In this document: positions 9,444 to 15,910 of the stretch, in pieces
Position numbering within the stretch: position 1 is the stretch's first letter
Layout of the letters: each line of letters begins with the position of its first letter
NCBI RefSeq assembly: GCF_014138045.1
Contig: NZ_JACGXA010000001.1
Location: forward strand, 3,395,001 to 3,459,000
From: Nocardioides ginsengisegetis
GTDB lineage: Bacteria > Actinomycetota > Actinomycetes > Propionibacteriales > Nocardioidaceae
Reading direction: 5' to 3'
DNA length: 64,000 bases
Program-made: the position numbers and the translations under genes
The notes under the pieces: generated by a model
What the model was told of the DNA's origin: nothing
What the model saw: only the letters and a program-made list of their open reading frames with translations
The model's database searches: none

Positions 9444-9908
9444 TCAGGCCCTCACGGCCTTCTCGATCTCCTCCATGCCTTGGCGGGCGTAGCCCTGCCA
9501 GAGTCGCCCGAAGACCGGCATGAGCAGGGCGCCGACGCGGGTCGGGGTGATGCTCCAGGCCCAGGTGATCTCGACGCCGGTGCCGGCCTCGGCGAAGGTC
9601 CACATCCCCCGGACACCGGCGACCAGCGCCTTGTTGGGCCCGGTGATCGCGTCGATCTCGTAGCCGAACCGGTGCGGCCGCTCGAGGGTCGTGAGGGTCT
9701 CCCGCATCGACCCGCCGTCGGAGGTGCGGATCGTGCGCTGCTGGCCGAGCACGCCCCAGGTGCCGTCCTGGTCGACGCGCGTGATCGGCGGGATGGCGAC
9801 GTACCGGCGTGCGAAGAGCTGCGTGAGCGGCATCGGCAGCACCAGGTCGAAGGCCGCCTCCACCGTCGTCGGGAAGGTGCGCGAGTGGGACAGCTCGACG
9901 GGGCTCAT
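9444..9908 (-). CDS. SRPBCC (START-like) family protein
   Basis: 154 residues starting MSPVELSHSRTFPTTVEAAF, the typical beta-alpha entry of the SRPBCC helix-grip fold. Later strands (ERPHRFGYEIDAITGP, GVRGMWTFAEAGTGVEITWAW) and the long C-terminal helix (LWQGYARQGMEEIEKAV) complete the fold. Such proteins bind hydrophobic ligands in a central cavity; no ligand or enzyme can be inferred. It is a single gene just inside the core genome next to tRNA-Ala, convergent with no neighbour and separated from glpR by a double hairpin. Confidence 0.8.
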   Translation of the reverse strand: MSPVELSHSRTFPTTVEAAFDLVLPMPLTQLFARRYVAIPPITRVDQDGTWGVLGQQRTIRTSDGGSMRETLTTLERPHRFGYEIDAITGPNKALVAGVRGMWTFAEAGTGVEITWAWSITPTRVGALLMPVFGRLWQGYARQGMEEIEKAVRA

Positions 9909-9944
9909 GGCGCGACGCTAGCGCACCACTTACCGGGCACTCCT

Positions 9945-10006
9945 GGACGTTCTGGAGGGTTGCAACCCTCCAGAACGTCCGGGATCGCCGGTGAACCGGT
10001 GATCCC
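9945..10006. terminator. Two back-to-back hairpins downstream of glpR
   Basis: The first is a perfect 36-base palindrome, GGACGTTCTGGAGGGTTG (9945-9962) followed at once by its complement (9963-9980). The second pairs GGGATCGCCGGT (9981-9992) with ACCGGTGATCCC (9995-10006) with one mismatch and a 2-base gap. They follow the glpR stop by 8 bases and probably end its transcript; a loopless perfect palindrome would also extrude as a cruciform. Confidence 0.7.
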
Positions 10007-10014
10007 GCCAGGAC

Positions 10015-10881
10015 TCAGGACCCGACGGCACGGTGGTCCTCGCCCTCGGCCTGACGGGCCCGGGCGGCCTTGTCGGCCTCCTCGGCCTCGCGGGCGATGG
10101 CGTAGTCGGCGTCGGTGCGGCCGGAGGTCCAGACGCCGGAGTCGTCGAGGTTGATGGTGCGGACGGTGCGGCGGGTGGCGGCAGGCTTGGTGACGTACGT
10201 CGGGAGGGTGACCGGCACCGGGTCCCACAGGGTCGGGTCGATGCGGGCGGCGGCCATCTCGGAGGTGTCGTCCATGTTGACGGGCACGGTGACTGGCATG
10301 GCCATCCGGGCGATCGGGTCAACGACCGGAGCCTTCTCCGGCGCGGTCTCCTCGTCCTCCTCCTCGGGCTCCAGCGGCAGGCGGCGCGAGGGCGAGGCCA
10401 CGCCCCGCTCGCGCTTGACCATCAGGCGGCAGGCGACGAGCCACGCCACGAGCAGGGCGACCGGCGCGGCCACCGAGAGCCACGGGACGACCGCGAAGGC
10501 GGCGAGGCCGATGACGAGGGCGTTGACCACCAGGATCGCGGAGAGCACGCGACGGCGACGGCGGGCCGCGGCGTTGGCGGCCTCACGACGGGCACGGAGC
10601 TGCGCAGGGGAAGGCGCAGCTGCGGCGTGTTCGGGGGCGGAGGGAGCGTGGGTGGCCTTGGTCGTCACGACCGGGGCCGACGTGCTGCGACCCGGCTGGA
10701 CGACCAGGCGGGCGTTGCGGGTGCTGACCGGCTCGCGGCGCGCGAGGACGCGCATCGTGTGCGAGAAGCGGTCGACGGACCGGCTCCGGACCACGTCCTC
10801 GTGGTGCTGGAGCGCCTTGGGGACGAGGTACACGGCCCACGCGACGGCGAGGGCGACGAAGATCCACGAGCTGAGGTCCAC
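10015..10881 (-). CDS. glpR: Gephyrin-like molybdotransferase receptor GlpR (SepX homologue)
   Basis: 288-residue membrane protein. Residues 1-20 (MDLSSWIFVALAVAWAVYLV) form a first membrane segment; two more hydrophobic helices follow near 110-150 (VLSAILVVNALVIGLAAFAV, then VAAPVALLVAWLVACRLMV). Between and after them are Arg-rich and acidic disordered stretches, and the C-terminal half carries VNMDDTSEMAAARIDPTLWDPVPVTLPTYVTKPAA, a conserved patch in this family. In corynebacteria GlpR recruits the MoeA-like Glp to FtsZ at the septum, and the Streptomyces homologue SepX is a divisome part. The start is GTG 10881, seven bases after TAACCT, so the mRNA is probably leaderless. The glp gene lies 1.6 kb upstream on the same strand. 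Confidence 0.85.
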   Translation of the reverse strand: MDLSSWIFVALAVAWAVYLVPKALQHHEDVVRSRSVDRFSHTMRVLARREPVSTRNARLVVQPGRSTSAPVVTTKATHAPSAPEHAAAAPSPAQLRARREAANAAARRRRRVLSAILVVNALVIGLAAFAVVPWLSVAAPVALLVAWLVACRLMVKRERGVASPSRRLPLEPEEEDEETAPEKAPVVDPIARMAMPVTVPVNMDDTSEMAAARIDPTLWDPVPVTLPTYVTKPAATRRTVRTINLDDSGVWTSGRTDADYAIAREAEEADKAARARQAEGEDHRAVGS

Positions 10882-10966
10882 GAGTGAGAGGTTAGGTGCG
10901 CTAGCGCAGGACGGTGCGGATGTCTACACGTGTGTCGCGAAATGACTCGTGGGACTCATGTGATTT

Positions 10967-11524
10967 TCAGGTTCCGGCGCCCTGCAGCCGGGCCAGCATC
11001 CCCTCGGGGCACTCCTCGACGGTCACCGCGAAGATCCGGTGGTCGCGCCAGGCCCCGTCGATGTGCAGGAACCGCGGCGCGTAGCCGACCTCCCGCAGGC
11101 CGAGCTTCTCCACCACCCGCAGCGAGTTGGAGTTCTCCGGCCGGATCGCGATCTCGACCCGGTGCAGCCCGGCGGTGGTGAAGCAGTGGTCGATCACCAG
11201 CGCCACGGCCGTCGGCATCACCCCGCGGCCGGCGAAGTCCCGGTCCAGCCAGTAGCCGACCGACGCGAACTGCGCCGAGCCGCGCACCACGTTGTTGACG
11301 GTGACCTGCCCGGCGAACCGGCCGCCGACCACCAGCGCGAAGGGGTACGTCGATCCCTGGCGCGCGAGCCTCCGCAGCCGCCGGACCAGCGCGCGGAACG
11401 AGGTCGGCCGGGCATCGGCGCCGGGCGGGACCGTGGCGTCCCACGGGGCCAGCCAGGCCGCGTTGCGCCGGCGGGCGTCGCGCCACGCACGGGCGTCGCG
11501 GGCCGCCAGAGGTCGGAGCGTCAC
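10967..11524 (-). CDS. GNAT-family N-acetyltransferase (RimJ/RimL-like)
   Basis: Acetyl-CoA-dependent acyltransferase. The fold is clear: VTLRPLAARDARAW entry, then AGQVTVNNVV, YWLDRDFAGRGVMPTAVALVIDHCF (the Q/R-x-x-G-x-A acetyl-CoA loop appears as DFAGRGVM), HRVEIAIRPENSNSLRVVEKLG and a terminal strand pair. The best conventional start is GTG 11524, giving 185 residues. However, homologues usually have 15-20 more residues beginning with a WP-rich segment, and the sequence upstream encodes such a stretch (SAWPAWLSSGDV) reaching a CTG at 11578 that overlaps the mog stop as CTGA. The protein may thus start at that CTG. Substrate unknown; its place in the galU-glp block is conserved in actinobacteria. 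Confidence 0.82.
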   Translation of the reverse strand: MTLRPLAARDARAWRDARRRNAAWLAPWDATVPPGADARPTSFRALVRRLRRLARQGSTYPFALVVGGRFAGQVTVNNVVRGSAQFASVGYWLDRDFAGRGVMPTAVALVIDHCFTTAGLHRVEIAIRPENSNSLRVVEKLGLREVGYAPRFLHIDGAWRDHRIFAVTVEECPEGMLARLQGAGT

Positions 11525-11574
11525 GTCACCGGACGAGAGCCAGGCGGGCCAGGCGCTCCTCGGCGGACCGCCGC

Positions 11575-12051
11575 TCAGTGGTCGCTCCCGACGACCTGCT
11601 CGACTGCGTGGACGAGGACCGGCCGCAGCACCGCCAGCCCGTCCTTGACGCCGCCGCGGGAGCCGGGGAGGTTCACGACCAGGCACGACCCCACCACGCC
11701 GGCCAGGCCGCGGGACAGCACCGCCGACGGGACGTCGTGGGCGACGCCGTACGCGCGGATGGCCTCCGCGATGCCGGGCACCTCGAAGTCCAGCAGCGCA
11801 CGGGTCACCTCGGGAGTGCGGTCGGTCGGGGTGAGCCCCGTGCCGCCGGTGGTCAGCACGCAGCGCGCGCCGCCGGCCGCGGCGGCCGCGATCGCGGCGC
11901 CGACGGGCTCCCCGTCCGGCACCACCACGGGCTCGTCGACGGCGAAGCCGAGCTCGGCCAGGAACGCCACGATGAGCGGCCCGGTCTCGTCGGCGTAGAC
12001 CCCGGCCGCGGCCCGGTTGGAGGCCACCACGACCTCCGCGCGCATGCTCAT
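11575..12051 (-). CDS. MogA/MoaB-family molybdopterin adenylyltransferase
   Basis: 158 residues beginning [19 protein letters not shown]. The molybdopterin-binding MoCF fold is shown by SNRAAAG, the [15 protein letters not shown] loop and the [17 protein letters not shown] segment near the C-terminus. Enzymes of this group adenylate molybdopterin before metal insertion. ATG 12051 overlaps the moaC stop as ATGA, so the two are translationally coupled. Without a phylogeny MogA and MoaB cannot be separated. Confidence 0.88.
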   Translation of the reverse strand: MSMRAEVVVASNRAAAGVYADETGPLIVAFLAELGFAVDEPVVVPDGEPVGAAIAAAAAGGARCVLTTGGTGLTPTDRTPEVTRALLDFEVPGIAEAIRAYGVAHDVPSAVLSRGLAGVVGSCLVVNLPGSRGGVKDGLAVLRPVLVHAVEQVVGSDH

Positions 12052-12530
12052 CGGTCGGTCTTCCGGACCCAGTCCCCCGACTTGCCGCCGGTCTTGGTCT
12101 CGACGCGGACGTCGGTGATGACGGCACCCTTGTCGACGGCCTTGACCATGTCGACGACGGTCAGCGCGGCGACCGAGACCGCGGTGAGGGCCTCCATCTC
12201 CACGCCGGTGCGGTCGGTGGTCCGGACCGTCGCCGCGATGTCGACGGAGTCGTCGGAGACGACCAGGTCGACGGTGACGCCGGAGATCGCCAGGGGGTGG
12301 CACAGCGGGATCAGCGCCGGGGTCTGCTTGGCGCCCATGATGCCCGCGAGCCGGGCCACCGCGAGGGTGTCGCCCTTGGGGACGCCGGCGCCGCGCAGCA
12401 GCGCGACGACCTCCGCGGAGACGAGCACCCGGCCGGAGGCCGTCGCCGTACGCGCCGTGACGTCCTTGCCGGAGACGTCGACCATCCGGGCGGCGCCGGA
12501 CTCGTCGACGTGGGTGAGCCGGTCGTTCAT
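12048..12530 (-). CDS. moaC: Cyclic pyranopterin monophosphate synthase MoaC
   Basis: 160 residues beginning [19 protein letters not shown]. Diagnostic blocks are present: [18 protein letters not shown] with the catalytic His region, [27 protein letters not shown], and the closing Lys-rich [10 protein letters not shown]. MoaC makes cyclic pyranopterin monophosphate from the MoaA product in cytosolic molybdenum-cofactor synthesis. Its ATG shares one base with the glp stop (TGATG) and its stop overlaps the next start. moaA is not in the window. Confidence 0.95.
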   Translation of the reverse strand: MNDRLTHVDESGAARMVDVSGKDVTARTATASGRVLVSAEVVALLRGAGVPKGDTLAVARLAGIMGAKQTPALIPLCHPLAISGVTVDLVVSDDSVDIAATVRTTDRTGVEMEALTAVSVAALTVVDMVKAVDKGAVITDVRVETKTGGKSGDWVRKTDR

Positions 12531-13762
12531 CAGAACTCCTCGTCGAGCCACAGGACCTGCACCTGCTCGCCCGCCGGCACCGACGTCACGTCCTCGGGCA
12601 CCACGACGAGCGCGTTGGAGGACGCGAGGTCACCGATCAGGTGCGAGCCGTGCCCGCCCACCGGAGTCACGAACGGCCCACCGCGGTCGACCGCGAAGTC
12701 GCCCCGCACGAACTGCCGGCGCCCCGCGGGCGAGGAGATCGGGTGGGTCAGCCGCGCGCGACGGGTCGGGCGGGACACCGGCGACAGGCCCATCATCGTG
12801 CGGATGGCGGGCAACACGAACACCTCGAAGGAGATGTACGACGAGACCGGGTTGCCCGGCAGCGTGAAGATCGGGGTCGCGTCGTCGCCGACCGTGCCGA
12901 AGCCCTGCGGCTTGCCCGGCTGCATGCCCACGCCGCCGAACCACATCGTGTCGAGCGGCCGCAGCGCCTCCTTGACGACGTCGAAGTCGCCCTGCGAGAC
13001 GCCGCCGCTGGTGACGACGAGGTCGGCGCGGACGAGCTGGTCGTCGAGCGCGTCGAGGAAGGCCCGCGGCTCGTCGGGCACGATCCCGACCCGATAGGCG
13101 ATGGCGCCGGCGCGTCGCGCGGCGGCGGCGAGGAGGTAGGAGTTGCCGTCGTAGATCGTGTCGTGGCCCAGGGGCGTCCCGGGCTCGCGCAGCTCGGAGC
13201 CCGTGGACAGGATCACGACGCGGGGCCGGGGACGGGAGCGCACGGTCGCGCGTCCGACCGACGCGAGCAGCCCGACGTGGCGCGGCCCGAGGACGGTGCC
13301 GTGCTCGATGAGCACGTCGCCCTCCTGGACGTCCTCGCCGGCGCGGCGGACGTGCTGCCCGAGGGTCGGGGCCTTGTCGATGCGGACCTTGGCGACGCCC
13401 CGGTCGGTCCACTCGTAGGGGACGACGCTGTCGGCACCGGTGGGCACCGGTGCTCCCGTCATGATCTTCACGGCCGTGCCGGGCGACATCGCGAGCAGCC
13501 GGGCCTGGCCGGCGCCGATCTCGCCGACCACCGGCAGGTGCACCGGCGACTCCGCGGAGGCCGAGGCGACGTCGGCCTGGCAGACGGCGTACCCGTCCAT
13601 GCCGGAGTTGTCGAAGGAGGGGAGCCGGATCGGCGCGACGACGTCCTCGGCGGCCGCGAGCCCGAGGGACTCCATGAGCGGCTGCGGGTAGTCGGGGAGC
13701 GGCGCGACCGCGTCGAGGATGCGACGGAGGTGGTCCTCGACGGTGGTGACGTCCTCAGCCAT
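12530..13762 (-). CDS. glp: Gephyrin-like molybdotransferase Glp (MoeA family)
   Basis: 410 residues with complete MoeA architecture: linker and domain with [15 protein letters not shown] near 45-60, [13 protein letters not shown], the MoCF domain with [16 protein letters not shown] and [19 protein letters not shown] and [11 protein letters not shown], then the small C-terminal barrel. MoeA inserts molybdate into adenylated molybdopterin; in corynebacteria the Glp paralogue instead binds FtsZ and the membrane receptor GlpR. glpR lies in the same leftward group, supporting the Glp call, but moaC and mog directly follow it, so a dual cofactor role remains possible. It overlaps the UGPase gene by 8 bases. 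Confidence 0.88.
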   Translation of the reverse strand: MAEDVTTVEDHLRRILDAVAPLPDYPQPLMESLGLAAAEDVVAPIRLPSFDNSGMDGYAVCQADVASASAESPVHLPVVGEIGAGQARLLAMSPGTAVKIMTGAPVPTGADSVVPYEWTDRGVAKVRIDKAPTLGQHVRRAGEDVQEGDVLIEHGTVLGPRHVGLLASVGRATVRSRPRPRVVILSTGSELREPGTPLGHDTIYDGNSYLLAAAARRAGAIAYRVGIVPDEPRAFLDALDDQLVRADLVVTSGGVSQGDFDVVKEALRPLDTMWFGGVGMQPGKPQGFGTVGDDATPIFTLPGNPVSSYISFEVFVLPAIRTMMGLSPVSRPTRRARLTHPISSPAGRRQFVRGDFAVDRGGPFVTPVGGHGSHLIGDLASSNALVVVPEDVTSVPAGEQVQVLWLDEEF

Positions 13763-15149
13763 CCGTCGGCTCAGCCTCGCTCAGCACCGTGCCGGCCTCG
13801 ACCCGCTGGGCCGACTTCGCCGCGAGCTCGACCTCGCCCACGACCTGGACGCCGCGGCCGAACGTGAAGTCGCCGTCGACCTTGAGCGCGGAGGCCTTCC
13901 GCATCGACGGCGCACCGTCGGGGAAGCGCTTGTCGAAGTCGCCGACCAGCTTGTAGAAGTCGCCGTGGAGCTCGACGTAGGGCAACTCGACGCTCACCTG
14001 GTCGAGCACGAAGTCCTGGCCGATGTCGTAGACGTCGGAGCGCAGCACCAGCAGGTCGTTGGTGGTCTTCACCGGCACGAACCGGTCGCGCCCGACCTCG
14101 ATCAGCTGCGAGCCCTCGAACACCTCGATCGCCGCGCCCATCGCGGTCTCGACCTGGATCACCTCGGGCGTCGACGTGTCGCCCGGGTCGACGGTCTTGA
14201 CGTTGCGGATCAGGGGCAGGCCCAGGACGCCGTCGCGGGCGTCGAGGACGTCGCGCATCGCGACCAGGTCGAACCACAGGTTGTTGGTCGAGCAGAACTG
14301 GTGGCGGTCCAGGTCGGCGAGCGCGGCCTGGTCCTCCGGAAGCGTCTGGGCGGTCTCGCGCAGCACCAGCCGTCCGTCGTTCTTGCGGCGGGCGAAGTGG
14401 CCGCCCTTCTTGTCCGAGGCGGTGCGGCGCACGGCCTCGATCGCGAACGGCGCCCCCGACGTGGCGAACCATCCGGCCACCCGCGGGTCCGGGACGGCGC
14501 CGAGGTTGTCGGAGTTGGAGACGAAGACGCGCTCGTAGCCGGCCTCGATCAGGCGGTCGAGCAGGCCGGTGCCGCGCAGCGCGGTGTAGAGGTCGCCGTG
14601 GCCCGGCGGACACCACTCGAGGTCGGGGTCCTTGGGGTAGGACACCGGCGAGAGGTCCTTCGCCAGCAGCTTGGGCTCCTTGTTCTGGAGGAACTCCAGC
14701 GGCAGCCCGTCGACGGCGAGGTCCTCGTAGCGGGCCAGCGCGGCCATCGTGTCGGCGGAGGTGCGGAAGCTGTTCATGAAGATCAGCGGCAGGGTGGCGT
14801 CGTGGACCTTGCGCAGGTGCAGCACCTGCCGGGCGATGATGTCGAGGAACGACAGCCCGCGGCGCACGCACAGCAGCGACTTGGCGCGGTCCATGCCCAT
14901 GGAGGTGCCGAGCCCGCCGTTGAGCTTGATGACGGCGGTCCGGCGGATCGCCTCCGCGGCGTCCTCCTCGGACACGCTCACGTCGGAGAGCGAGGGGATG
15001 TCGACCGGCTCGATGCTCGACTCGGGGATCATCCCCGTCTCGCCGTGCTCCAGCAGCCGGTAGTAGTGCGCGAACGTCTCGATCGCGACCTCGTCCACCC
15101 CGGCGTCGCGCATCTTGTCGCGTGCCCGGTTCAACCCTGCGCTTCCCAT
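13755..15149 (-). CDS. UTP--glucose-1-phosphate uridylyltransferase, eukaryotic-type UGPase
   Basis: 464 residues. The nucleotide-binding loop KLNGGLGTSMGMDRAKSLL lies near residue 75, followed by LIFMNSF, LQNKEPKL, EWCPPGHGDLY and a C-terminal beta-helix-like region (LKVDGDFTFGRGVQVVGEVEL). These match the UDPGP type 1 family of eukaryotes rather than bacterial GalU. It would make UDP-glucose for cell-surface glycans and trehalose. ATG 15149 is preceded by TACGAT with 7 bases between, so its mRNA appears leaderless. It is the first gene of a leftward block with glp, moaC, mog and the acetyltransferase. Confidence 0.9.
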   Translation of the reverse strand: MGSAGLNRARDKMRDAGVDEVAIETFAHYYRLLEHGETGMIPESSIEPVDIPSLSDVSVSEEDAAEAIRRTAVIKLNGGLGTSMGMDRAKSLLCVRRGLSFLDIIARQVLHLRKVHDATLPLIFMNSFRTSADTMAALARYEDLAVDGLPLEFLQNKEPKLLAKDLSPVSYPKDPDLEWCPPGHGDLYTALRGTGLLDRLIEAGYERVFVSNSDNLGAVPDPRVAGWFATSGAPFAIEAVRRTASDKKGGHFARRKNDGRLVLRETAQTLPEDQAALADLDRHQFCSTNNLWFDLVAMRDVLDARDGVLGLPLIRNVKTVDPGDTSTPEVIQVETAMGAAIEVFEGSQLIEVGRDRFVPVKTTNDLLVLRSDVYDIGQDFVLDQVSVELPYVELHGDFYKLVGDFDKRFPDGAPSMRKASALKVDGDFTFGRGVQVVGEVELAAKSAQRVEAGTVLSEAEPTDG

Positions 15150-15172
15150 GCCACCGATCGTAGGCTTGTTGC
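15150..15172. promoter_or_regulatory. Overlapping divergent -10 boxes of two leaderless genes
   Basis: Only 23 bases separate the UGPase ATG (15149, minus) from the cyclo-ligase GTG (15173, plus). TACGAT on the minus strand (15157-15162) and TAGGCT on the plus strand (15161-15166) each lie 6-7 bases before their start codon and share two base pairs. Both transcripts should start at or next to the start codon and RNA polymerase can serve only one at a time. Confidence 0.6.
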
Positions 15173-15802
15173 GTGGCCCCGCGGCAAATGCCCCAGAACC
15201 CGGACCCGGACTCCCCCGGACAGCACGCCGCCAAGGTGGCCCTGCGGGACCAACTGCTCACCGCCCGCAACCGGATGACGCTGCTCGAGGTGGGGGCGGC
15301 GGCCCGCGAGATCGCCGCCCACCTGCTGGCCACCACCGAGGTACGACGCGCCGGCACCGTCGCGGCGTACGTCGCCCTCGGCTCCGAGCCCGGCACCGCT
15401 CCCCTGCTCGACGCGCTGCTGGACGCGGGCAAGCGGGTGCTGCTGCCGGTGCTGCAGCCGGACGACGACCTCGACTGGGCGACCTACCGCGGCCGCGACT
15501 CCCTCGTCCCCGCCCGCCGGGGGCTGCTGGAGCCCGCCGGCGAGCGGCACGGCGTCGACGCGGTGGCCTGGGCCGACGTGGTGCTGGTGCCGGGGCTGGC
15601 GGTCTCGTCGTCGGGGCTGCGGCTGGGCCGCGGCGGCGGGTCCTACGACCGGGCGCTGGGGCGGGTGCCGGCCGGGACGTTCACGTGCGTGCTGCTCTAT
15701 CCCGACGAGGTCGGGCTCGCCGTGCCGGCCGAGCCCCACGACCGTCGCGTCCTCGCGGCCGCCACGCCGGACGGCATCACGTCGTTGAATCGGGACTTCT
15801 GA
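15173..15802 (+). CDS. 5-formyltetrahydrofolate cyclo-ligase family protein
   Basis: 209 residues starting at GTG 15173. The family core is visible: KVALRDQLLTARN (substrate-binding Arg in the first helix), VAAYVALGSEPGT, DVVLVPGLAVSSSGLRLGRGGGSYDRALG with the Gly-rich ATP loop, and the closing PHDRRVL. The enzyme converts 5-formyl-THF to 5,10-methenyl-THF with ATP, a folate salvage step. The last codons (LNRDF) are made of one arm of the repeat block that follows. Confidence 0.88.
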   Translation: MAPRQMPQNPDPDSPGQHAAKVALRDQLLTARNRMTLLEVGAAAREIAAHLLATTEVRRAGTVAAYVALGSEPGTAPLLDALLDAGKRVLLPVLQPDDDLDWATYRGRDSLVPARRGLLEPAGERHGVDAVAWADVVLVPGLAVSSSGLRLGRGGGSYDRALGRVPAGTFTCVLLYPDEVGLAVPAEPHDRRVLAAATPDGITSLNRDF

Positions 15803-15910
15803 CCACTTCAATCGGGACTTCCCGTCACGCCGTGACCCCTCGGGTGGTCACAACTCCCGATTCGAGTGGTCGAAAGTCCCGATTCGAGTGACGAGAAGTC
15901 CCGATTCAAC
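15784..15910. repeat. Cluster of five GAATCGGGACTT-type repeats between convergent genes
   Basis: The outer arms GTTGAATCGGGACTTCT (15784-15800) and AGAAGTCCCGATTCAAC (15894-15910) are perfect 17-base inverted copies. Three more related units lie between (near 15809 plus; near 15854 and 15875 minus). The outer arms include the last codons of the cyclo-ligase and of the penicillin acylase gene. Looks like a REP-type element acting as a two-way terminator. Confidence 0.75.
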
